The notes beneath the pieces are model-generated. The model was not told the origin of the DNA. It did not search any database and worked only from the letters and a program-made list of their open reading frames with translations. From Saccoglossus kowalevskii (lineage: Eukaryota; Hemichordata; Enteropneusta; Harrimaniidae), in contig NW_003143807.1 in the NCBI RefSeq assembly GCF_000003605.2, positions 51,316 to 73,437 of the forward strand: DNA of 22,122 bases, read 5' to 3'. The translations under genes were made by a program, and so were the position numbers. How positions within the stretch are numbered: position 1 is the stretch's first letter; every line of letters begins with the position of its first letter. This document shows, piece after piece, positions 11,053 to 20,741 of this stretch.

Positions 11053-11318
11053 AAAGGGTGGTAGTCGCCACGACGCGCATGCGCGATATATGGGTCTCAG
11101 ATAAACAATGATGGCGGGAACAATCTAAGAGGTTACCAAGATTCAATTACGCATATTTTGTCGGTGTTTTGAATGTTTGAAGGAGTCGTCGGCGGTAATT
11201 AGTGCAAGTGCCGCCCAGCACAAAACTCGCACTCGTGATATCATGAGAAAATTGGATTATGGGAAAATGTTTATCAACACAAATGTTGCACATGCGTAGC
11301 GCGACGACTACCGCCCTT
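11053..11318. mobile_element. MITE-like element with terminal inverted repeats
   Basis: The ends are imperfect inverted repeats. The left end (about 11053-11088) begins AAAGGGTGGTAGTCG and the right end, read in reverse complement from 11318, begins GAAGGGCGGTAGTCG. Both continue through a CGCG(C)...CGCATG stretch, and further in both carry a GATAAACA block. The total is about 266 bp with no coding capacity, the form of a miniature inverted-repeat DNA transposon. A target-site duplication is not clear. The class of transposase that moved it cannot be told from these ends. Confidence 0.65.
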
Positions 11319-13046
11319 CAACCGTGAATATTCTGATCACACACATCCATTTTAGTAGCAAAATATTATAGTATTTGATTTGTGAAAACTTGCACACTAA
11401 CATAACAAAATGACATGTTTTCAGACATCAAGGGGTTTTACAAAATTAGTCCGGGCGCTGTTTGGTCGGAATGTCAGTTCCATTTTAATGTATGATCAGC
11501 ATATCTGTAATATCATATATAATAAATTATAATTTTTAAAAACATTTCCACCGAATTGGTATAGATTTATATTTTTCAGACAGAGTTTCTACTCCATAGG
11601 TAATTATTGGGTCTATTATGCCTCTACTACACTATTTTGTACTTTGCGGTACTTTGGCGAAGATTATTATGCAACTGGTCATGACTACTCACACCTTGGC
11701 ACTTTTCTTACAATATTGCATTATAATAATTATTTACAATAATGAAATAACAGTCCAAAGTATTTTATTTTGAAGCAATAACATAAATCAAATTGATCTC
11801 GTGCGTCAGTCGACACGCCAAACGACAAACATGAATACAAAATTTAGACATTATTGTCACGTGACCTGTAATCCAGGGTTGTGTACAATGTATTACAAAC
11901 GCGGTGAATTGCCATGCCCTCCGCGTACATGTTGAAATTGGTACAATAGCCCAACACTCAATCACTGTGTGCTCAATTGTTCAGTTTTAGCAGAGCGATA
12001 ACGCCAGCGGAAAGGTCACACTGTCTAGACGGTCATGCTGTTTTCAGCCCAAACTCCTGAATGGTGAAGGAATGCAGTTGGCAATTTGCCATTGCTGAAG
12101 AGGTGGATATGGTGTGGGGTGTGAATGGTGGGGGTGTTTCAATTAGAAAGCTGCAATCGAATATGCCAACCCCTTTTCAGCCAAAGTGCTTGAAATAGGT
12201 TATCTTTCTGGGCCAAATTGTTTTCAGGAGGAATTTCAGCATTTATCACCGAAATTATAATCATGAATCACAAAAATCACCCACAAGCTTTGCTTAAACT
12301 ATACAATGGATCCAGTTATACATTAATCATGTAAAAATTCCATTTTTAGAAAATTGGTACTTTTTTTGCATTCTGGCTGTCGGGAAAGGGTAGGAGTTTA
12401 GAGGTGCTGGTGGTAGCCCCCTTTTGTTATGCCATATGCTATGTGGTCCTTCAGCATGTTGACTGTCTCACTTGTGGTACATATGACGTTGCACTCTGTG
12501 TGATATATTTGGTTTATTTATAGAACAGCAAGGCGATCATAGCTGAAACGCCACAGTATACAGTGTGTATCATACTTACCTTACGACTATTTGTTTCCCA
12601 TTGTTTTATTGTTGGTAGGAAAAAAAACATAACAACTATACGGACGAATGTGAATACAAACATTTTGACGTTAATGATTGCAGTTACTATGCTGATTGCA
12701 ACTATTAAAGCGGGGGAGTCGTCACCTGTGCCTGCGTCAGATGGCCATAGCGTGTCATTGTTTTTACAAACAAGCGTCTACCCATGAGCCTTTGCGTGTT
12801 TAGCGTGTGTTGTTATCGTCGCCTGGGACTCAATTCCAGCGCGTGCGCAGGTAACGACCCTCCCGCTTCATTGTGATATGATTTTTTAAACGCCCACAAT
12901 CAATGGACACATATTTTTTTCTCGAGTGGCCTAGTTAATTTTTACCTGAACCAACATTTTAAAGTCGTCGTTCAACATGAAACGGGAGTTATACAGTATA
13001 CAGTGAATACAGTGAGCAACATCCTGTACAAATCTAACGATTAAAA
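11319..13046. other. Intergenic region upstream of gene C; no gene seen
   Basis: About 1.7 kb without a supportable gene. Short open frames at 11765-11965 (minus) and 12563-12787 (plus) have no recognised motif and no splice-linked partners. Gene C's promoter and leader must lie in the last few hundred bases; I see no convincing TATA box. The base composition becomes less AT-rich around 12000-12500. Confidence 0.45.
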
Positions 13047-16000
13047 ATGGCAACAGTTGCAGCAAAAAACGTTTCTACGCACATTACCTCATTGAAAGAA
13101 TCATTTTCGTTGTATCAGCGTGATTCTAATGAAATACAGGACGCACTAGAGAAAACAATAGAGGTGTACGACAAAATACGACGTACCCTGTCAGAAGAGG
13201 CACAGACTAAATTCGAGAGAAATGGAATTACACTACTCGATGAAGAAGACCAGCAACTAATTGAGAAGGTTCGTGTCAAACCTTGCATCATTGTCGTTGG
13301 CCAGACTAATTCTGGGAAGAGTTCGTTCATCAACGAGTTACTTGGTGGCACAGTGGTGACTGCAAGCGAGGTGCCATGTACAGCTCGTCTAGTCAAAATG
13401 AAGTATGGAGAAACCCAGAGAGTACGGGTAATTTCCAAAACCCGCAACGTCATACAAACGATAGACATGAAGGAAACAAGTAAAGCAATACCAAAAGCAA
13501 TAGTGGCACTCGCAGACAAAGAGCGAGAAGACGACGAAATGATCGGTAGTTATGTTGTCGCCGAACTTAACAACGACTTCCTGAAAAGTGGCATTGAAAT
13601 AATTGACTCTCCGGGTTTACAAGAAAACGAGCGCCTGAATAAACTTGTACTGGGAGCGGTTGATGACGATTTGAAGATCATTATATATGTGGTAGATGGT
13701 AGAAATCAATTGAACAGTCAGGTACGATAAACTGTATAATTATACCTTTATATAAACGGACTTTTGAAGATTTGAAATTACAATCAGTACATGAAAAAGT
13801 CAATATGTGTCTTTTCAAGCACGGAGAAGGGTCGTTGAACAGAATTGGTAATTTAATGTGATGATCATGAATCTCCCCTCAATTTGAGTTTATTCCATTA
13901 GAATAATTAAAGTGTATTCGCAAAATTTGTATTTGTGCGTTGTCTATTATCATGTAAACATTACTTGATATTTCAAGATTTTGCCAGTTGACATACTAAT
14001 ACTACCTTGTTTCAAACTTTTAAAAGTTCCAGCATTATTACGTCATATTCGCTAAAATTTTACAAGCAATATTACCGTAAATTAGGTGTGAATCCATGCA
14101 AAGTTCCTGTGTATTCAGTAGAGTATACTGTTTGTCTTTCACAGGATTTGACTGATATCAAGAAATTGTGCGATGGTAATAAGCGGAATGTATTTTTTGT
14201 AGTTACTAAACTCGACGAGCACAACACAAACAGCGGAGATGATATGAGTGCTGCGCAGACGAAAAAGGGTCGCGTCTACGACCGTCTGGTTGATGAGGGG
14301 TTTCTACCCGATTGTCCAATGGAGAATTGCAGCAATTTTCACGGAATTTCGAATTGGCGATTGAAATCGTACCGGAGAAAAAATAAGAATAACCCAGATC
14401 CGTTCGTGGCCGACTTCTTTAGATTACAAAAATGTATCTGTGATTTTATTGCACAGTCTCTCAATAACTTGATACTTGAGTCCAGCCGCATCCTTCTTGC
14501 TTCTCATACACGGTGTCTCGACTACTTCATTATGAAAACCACGGAGACGAAAACTCCAGAGTATAAAGAGAAAGAGTTGAAAGCATGCAGGGAAATTGTG
14601 AACGATGTATTCAAGAAAGCCATTTCAAAACTGGATCATACATCTGTGATTCTACAGCGTGACCTTAGAAACGTCATTGACAAAGAAAGAGAAAATATCG
14701 TGTCGTCCGCTCGAGAATATCAGATTACCGACGTGGCAGAAGTAGAAACCTGCAATAAAACGATACAGAAGTTAGTAATTAATATAATTAGCACAGCTGT
14801 GAATGAAGCAGTGGCAGACAGCTTCAAAAAAGAGGATGACATTTTAATTGATTTATATAATTCAGTTGCAGAGTTAGTGGACCACAGCGAACTTTCTGAA
14901 GTAGCCTCCATTATGAAACAATGCACAATGAGCTCGTACCGTACAGTCATGGCAACACCACTTCGTAGAGATTCAATACTTACCCGATTAAAAACATGGT
15001 TAGAAAATATGACTACTGCAGTTCAACCCCATAAAGATGATACTGTCATTATCGATAATAATTGGAAAGAGGATAGGGCTTTAGAGACCTTCAGTAAAAT
15101 CGACACGAAGGCCGTATCAAAAGACGCAATTAGTGAAGCCAAATGTCATCTTCGTAGTAGCAAAACGCAGTTCCAAAAAGCTATAAATCAAATAGAAAGC
15201 CTGATAAATTCAGATACGATGATCACAGAGATGGATGCAAAGAATATCAGAACGTTTGCACCTGATGTGGCATCACTGGAACTGAGGATTTACTCGATAC
15301 TTGACAGAAGAGAGTTTGGTATTCCTGAACGTGGTGAAGTGATTGGAACAGGCAGTCGGAGTGTCGTGTACGACTGTGGTGAAATGGGACGAGAAGCTTT
15401 ACCGTGTGCTGTGAGGGTTGTCAAATATGAAGTTGGAAGTAATGACCCAATGGAAGTACATTACACAAGGTGACCCGATATTCTTATTAATAAAATAAGT
15501 TGAGTAATACTACTCCGTAATATATACATAATGTTTATATTTTTTATTACAGACTTGTACATGAACATGAACGTATGCTACCTCTGCTGGCAACAATAAT
15601 ATACAATAACGAGTTATTGTTACTGACACCAAAAATGAGTTACAACCTTAAAAGCGCCCTGCCTAAATACAGATATTTGACTGACCGACTTCACGTCGCT
15701 CTCCAGGTATCACAGGGCATTGAATTCTTGCATAAAAAAGGAATTGTGCATAGAGATATAAAGCCTGAAAATATTTTGGTAAGTGTGCGCTTTATAAACC
15801 TCATATGCCAAGTATTTATTTTGAACATGCATTCAAATGTGGGACACCCTAATAACGTCATACTTGATTTTGTAATACAATCAGATAACCACACTTGGTT
15901 CGTGACTATCTTTCCGCAGCTAGACGAACATGGAAATGTGAAAATTGCAGATATGGGTTGCTGCAAGGCCGAAGGGTTTCTACAAGATACGTTCATAGGC

Positions 16001-16321
16001 ACACCAATGGTTATGGCCCCAGAGATGGCAATGGGCGCTGACTACGACAGGATGGTGGATGTATATGCATTCGGCATATTGCTGTGGTTTATATGTGATG
16101 GGACTGGATCCCTGCCAGAGACATATAAACATCATCAAGCTAACTCACACCTGCTAAATGTGTTTGGTGTACGACCAGAAAGATTGGACAAGTTTAATAA
16201 GCAGTGTTGGCGTCTTATGGAAAAGTGTTGGAGACAAGAATCTACAAGGCGAGTTACGTTCAGAGAAATAACTAAAGAACTTCAAAGCATCATTCAAAGT
16301 GTCGACCCCCTAGCAACATGA
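13047..16321 (+). CDS. DSTYK-like: Gene C: DSTYK-like GTPase-kinase fusion with beta-3 Lys to Arg
   Basis: Exons are 13047-13721, 14145-15469, 15553-15778 and 15920-16321 (GT-AG, phases 0, 2, 0), encoding 875 residues. The GTPase motifs are complete: GQTNSGKS (85-92), PCTAR with Thr112, DSPG (187-190), TKLD (246-249), then FHGISNW. The helical middle carries the DSTYK-like HTRCLDYFI stretch. In the kinase domain HRD (733-735), Asn740 and DMG (753-755) are present, with YAFGILLWF and RPERL downstream. Two changes stand out. The position of the ATP-anchoring beta-3 Lys is Arg649 (codon AGG, 15414-15416) in CAVR, and the third glycine of the loop is Ser631 in GTGSRS. Together these suggest weak or absent phosphotransfer with an intact GTPase. 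The start is supported by alignment with gene D (both MAT-). Candidate polyadenylation signals lie at 16423 and 16484. Confidence 0.93.
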
Positions 16322-17083
16322 ATAAAATGGCGATTGTATATCTCTACAGTCTATACTCTGCTATATCAATGTTTGAACAGTGACAAGAACTTTATCAACA
16401 ACAAAGCCTAGCCAATACCGCAAATAAAATATATTGAGACGTTGCTGTGACAACCATATCGGGACTGTGTCCTTTTACTTAATAATAAAATGTGTCACAT
16501 ATTTTAGTGATTCTGAATCTGAATCCTTGACCTAAGCACTAATTTATCTGTATAAAAAACAACCGCAGTCATCAAATTGCCATTGTAAATGACCCTCAAT
16601 AAAATAAATGTGTATGTTGAATATAATTGTGACAGAAAAGATTAAAATATTTAAAAACCTAATACAGTATCATATGTTGACCTATGCGTGAGTGCAAAGT
16701 ATTAACATCGCTAAGACAATACAGCGGTACAATATTCATTTCCAATTCGCGGTGTGTATTTAGAATCACAAAAATGTTCGATGAATCTGAGCTGCAAGTA
16801 CTAGTGCACATAATCGGGATGTGGAAGTATCCTTAATAGTTAATCGGGAGCTGTTTATCACAATATTTGAAAAAAATGAATCTTTCATATGATACCCCCC
16901 CCCCCCTGATCTTTGTGAAACGATTATGCAAGTTAAAGAATAACGTCATCATGGCACTAAACTGTGTGGGCGTTATGCCGACGAATACTGTAAGCCCGAT
17001 GATTATCTAACTGTGTACAAAGGTGAATGAGTCATTTGGTATTTATCATAGTTTGTGTTGTGTGTCGGTGGTCTGTTGAACAT
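16322..17083. other. Spacer between genes C and D
   Basis: Holds the probable 3' UTR of gene C (AATAAA at 16423-16428 and 16484-16489; another AATAAA overlaps the stop codon at 16321). A run of 12 C's is at 16895-16906. I see no gene here. Confidence 0.5.
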
Positions 17084-17290
17084 TTACTGATCTGCGTCGC
17101 TAAGGTAAAGTGGTAAGCTGTGATCATCTTGACTTTCACCATACTTGTCACGTCTTTTCATCTTCATAGGGAGAATTTGTACGTTCATTTTATGGTTACA
17201 GTTTCTACAATCTGTCTTCACACCAACCCTCCAAGTAAAGTCACAAAATACCTGTTGAATTGCACATAGTAACGGCCTCCCGCTGGATGT
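17084..17290 (-). other. Unexplained minus-strand open frame upstream of gene D
   Basis: A minus-strand frame ends in a stop at 17084 and holds a hydrophilic, Cys- and Lys-rich segment with a CRNC (CxxC) pair preceded by CDFTW. A possible 3' splice acceptor (AACAG) lies near 17250, so it could be a terminal exon, but no upstream exon can be placed without overlapping gene D. It reads more like protein than the nearby chance frames, but I do not recognise a family. It could be a decayed exon, part of a mobile element, or chance. Confidence 0.2.
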
Positions 17291-17318
17291 TATAGGGTGC
17301 CGAAACACGGAGACGGCG

Positions 17319-20300
17319 ATGGCAACAATGAAGGGAGCAGTTTCCAAATCGTTTATGAAAACACCGAAAGATGCTTTTTTAGCATACCAGCGTGATTCAA
17401 AAGAAATACTTGAAGTACTGCAAGGTACAAAAGATGTTTATGAACAAATTCAACAAATACTTTCCAGCAGTTCTCAGATGAACCTCATTAAAAGTGAAGT
17501 CACACTTTTGGACGACGAGGATCAGCAGAGGATAGAAACCGTCAGTCAAACTCCACAACTTGTTGTTGTTGGACAGACCAATTCTGGAAAGAGTTCGCTT
17601 ATTAACGAGCTATTAGGTGGCACAGTGGTCGCTATGAGTCAGGTTCCATGTACGGCTCGAGTGGTTAAAATTAAGTATGGCGAATCAAACAAAGTAAGAA
17701 TAAGGTCAAAAGATGGAAAAATCTTAGAAGAAAGAGCTATGAAGTCTAAGGTAATACCAAACGATATCATGGAGCTCAAAGAAGAAAAACGCCGAGACCC
17801 CGAGATTATCAATAGTTGGGTTGAAGCAGAAATAAATAATGACTTTCTTAAAAGTGGTATCGAAATAATCGATTCTCCTGGGCTACAGGAAAGTGAAATT
17901 CTCAATGAGATTGTTTTTGAAGCAGTCGACAACCAGAAGTCTTTCCTTATGTATGTCGTGGATGGCCGGAATCAATTTACGGACCAGGTATTGTGAATAC
18001 TAAACACGAATCCTGCAATTATTCATTACTTAGGACTTTCGAATGCTGAGTATTCAATCAACATCTTCCATGGGCACTATTTAGGAAATCTATAATTCAA
18101 TGTTTCATTTGAAACATAAAATTTAAAGAAAATTTAATTATTGCTTGAGTTTAATATACAAATGTACTTTACTGTAAACTATTATGTTTATTTGTATATT
18201 ATTTACATTACATAGGACTTGCTTGATATAACAAGACTATATCACACTACTACCGGCATTCGACGAAACATGTTGTTTGTAGTAACAAAAGTCGACGGGG
18301 ACACGAAGACAGATGGAGATAACAGAGACAAAGTTCAAGAGCGGAAACGTCGGGTTTACGACAGACTGGTCGATGAGGGATTTTTAACTAATGGACCAAT
18401 GGAAAAATGCGATATTTTTCATGGCATTTCATGCTGGAGAGTGAAATCATACCGGAGAGGTAAATGCAAAAATCGGGACACATTTGTTGACGACTTCCAT
18501 CACTTTCAGAAATGTGTTTATGAATTTGTTGAAAATTCACTCAATGCGGAGATAAAGAACTCCTGTAACATATTAATTGCTTCGCATTGTCGCTGCATTG
18601 ACTACTTTATCATGAAAGCCACAGAGGTGAAAGATCCTGAACACAGAGAGAATATCCTAAAAGAGTGCAAAGCAATTGAAGATGATGTATTCCAGAAGGC
18701 AATGTCAAAACTAAAAGCTAGAAAGAAGTTTCTACAACGTGAGATAAGAAACGTCATCGAAACAGAGACAGGAAATATTGTAGCATGCATTAGAGAATAC
18801 ACGTTGCTTGACACAGATGTAGAGAAGAATATGCAAACTCGCCATACAAGTGATGCTCAACTCTACAGTAAGAAAATAAAGCAACTAGTGACTGAAAAGG
18901 TTAGCATTGCTCTACGTAAAAGGATAGCTGACAGCTTTAAGGAAGAAGATGACTCTATAATTCAGTTATCAAAAGTCGTCAAAGATTTAGAAAATCAGAA
19001 ACAAGATTCCGAAGTTGCTGCTATTATCAAACAATGTACTATGGGTTCGTATCGCGTAGAGACAGCATTCTCAATATGCCGAAATCCATTACTCTCCAGA
19101 CTGAAGATATGGCTAACAAAATCATCTACCTGTGATGACATCAAAGACGATGTAATCACTGCTGATTGGAAAGAAGCAAGAGTATTGAAGACCCTCAGTA
19201 TGATAGATGCCAAATTTGTCGCCAAAGAATTAATAAGCGAAAGTAAAGCGCACCTCCAAAAAAGCAAAAAACAATTCCATAAAGCTATAGACCAATTGCG
19301 TAACCTAATGAAGATGGATACAACAATTACAAATAATGAAAGAATGAACATCAGAGAACTTGCTCCGTCCGTGGCGGACCTTGAGCTTAGATTACTGTCT
19401 ATCATATCCATGCAAGAATTCGGTGTACCAGAACTTGCAGACGAGATTGGACATGGTAGCCAAGGTACTGTGTTTGACTGTGGTAAAATGGGACCATATG
19501 GTGTAACATGCGTGACAAAACGCGTCAAACCGAACCATAGAGAGACTGTGGCAATGGAAGTACATTACACAAGGTAATTTTCAAAAAACAATAACATTTC
19601 ATATAGATGTTAGTGCAAAACGGACTCAATATAATATGAGGTTCTTACGAGAATACCTCAAAGTATGCACGAATACAGTACAGCTGCAGTATCTACCAAC
19701 TCCCAGTGTAGGTCGATGCGCGGCGTACTGTCTGAGTGCATACTTTGAGGTATTCTCGTAATAGCTATATTATTATACATCTTTTCCTTCCAAGGATACA
19801 TCATGGGAATGCCGAAATCCAAGAACTTATTTGTGGTGAAAGCCATGTTTGTTTGTTTTTATTATTGGAAGACGCTTACTCGCGTAACCATTCCATATTT
19901 GAATTCGCATTTCCTTATATGGTAGGATGAAAGTACCCCGTAAAATACTGCAAAATTACGTCACGTTGTAACTTATGGCGTTACGGTGACAGATGTATAA
20001 TGATACTGTTTCATTACAGATGCGTACATCAACATCAACGTATATTGCCTCTGTTAGCCACCATAATAGAAGGTGAAGAAGTATATTTAGTGACTCCAAA
20101 GATGAAATGTAGCCTTAACATTGCATTGCCAAATTATCCCTACCTGAAAGACAGATTGCAATTCGCTCTACAAATATCAGAAGGCCTCGAATTCTTGCAC
20201 AGGAGAGGTATCGTGCATAGGGACATAAAGGCAGCAAATATTCTGGTGAGTATGTATGTCAGTTCGTTTTCATTGGTGATTCTAGAAATTCTATAAATTG

Positions 20301-20741
20301 AGCATTTTGCATTGGTTTGACACTCTTATTTCGTGTTGTTTCTTTTAGCTCGACGAAAATGATAAAGTGAAAGTAGCAGACCTTGGATGCTGTAAAGCCG
20401 AAGGTTTTATAAACGATACTGTCATAGGCACGCCTTTGGCTATGGCCCCAGAAGTAGGATTGCGCACTGTGTATGATAAAATGGTAGACGTATATGCATT
20501 CGGTATTTTACTGTGGTTTATTTGTAATGGTACCGACACATTACCAGAAGCGTATAGACCATACCAGTCAACACTACCTCCTATTAGTGTTCGACCAGAC
20601 AGATTAGACAAGTTTGACAAGCACTGTTGGGAACTGATGGATAAGTGTTGGCGGAAAGATGCTGCAACCCGTCCTAGCTTCTTGGAGATCACGAAGGAAC
20701 TGAAATCAATCCTAAATAATGTGGACAGTGAAGCAAATTAA
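17319..20741 (+). CDS. DSTYK-like: Gene D: DSTYK-like GTPase-kinase fusion, motifs intact
   Basis: Exons are 17319-17987, 18216-19573, 20020-20245 and 20349-20741 (GT-AG, phases 0, 2, 0), encoding 881 residues. The GTPase has GQTNSGKS (85-92), PCTAR with Thr112, DSPG (185-188), TKVD (247-250) and FHGISCW. The middle is long, Lys/Glu-rich and helical, with the HCRCIDYFI stretch seen in the family. The kinase has glycine loop GHGSQG (635-640), beta-3 Lys658 in CVTK, alpha-C Glu671 in MEVHYTR, HRD (742-744), Asn749, DLG (762-764) and MAPE. All core residues are present, so it is the best plus-strand candidate for an active kinase. Its GTPase domain resembles gene A more than gene C (for example TVVAM after the P-loop helix, and LEERAMK). 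Intron 2 is expanded to 446 bp by an inverted-repeat element. An ATG three codons downstream (17328) is a possible alternative start. Confidence 0.93.
19645..19761. repeat. Foldback element: perfect 26-bp inverted repeat in intron 2 of gene D
   Basis: The left arm 19645-19670 and right arm 19736-19761 are exact reverse complements over 26 bp. After a short mismatched stretch the pairing resumes with ACAGTAC, extending the arms to 19645-19681 and 19725-19761 (34 of 37 paired). The loop is about 43 bp. In the pre-mRNA this would form a strong hairpin. The corresponding intron in genes A, B and C is 83-98 bp and lacks it. It may be a small foldback transposon; no target duplication is clear. Confidence 0.85.

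Noticed and set aside
12563..12787. 74-codon plus-strand frame upstream of gene C, possible secreted peptide
   Set aside because: It has a hydrophobic stretch, but no conserved motif, no cysteine pattern and no upstream signals beyond chance.
13722..14144. Extending exon 2 of gene C upstream to an open-frame start at 14007
   Set aside because: A clear acceptor (TTTCACAG) at 14144 aligns with the acceptors of A, B and D and gives the conserved exon start; the upstream open stretch is intron.
16895..16906. Run of 12 C's
   Set aside because: Simple homopolymer tract; no larger structure around it.
18219..18221. TTG or GTG starts of separate kinase-only genes at the beginning of each exon 2
   Set aside because: These are not real starts; donor and acceptor sites with matching phase join exon 1 to exon 2 in all four copies, and the G4 motif needed by the GTPase lies in exon 2.
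18995..19528. 177-codon minus-strand frame within gene D
   Set aside because: Antisense shadow of exon 2; the plus-strand frame has motifs and splice sites.
2236..20741. DMG/DLG in place of DFG as evidence that all four kinases are dead
   Set aside because: The metal-binding Asp and the Gly are kept in A, C and D, and DLG is normal in vertebrate DSTYK, so this alone does not indicate loss of activity.
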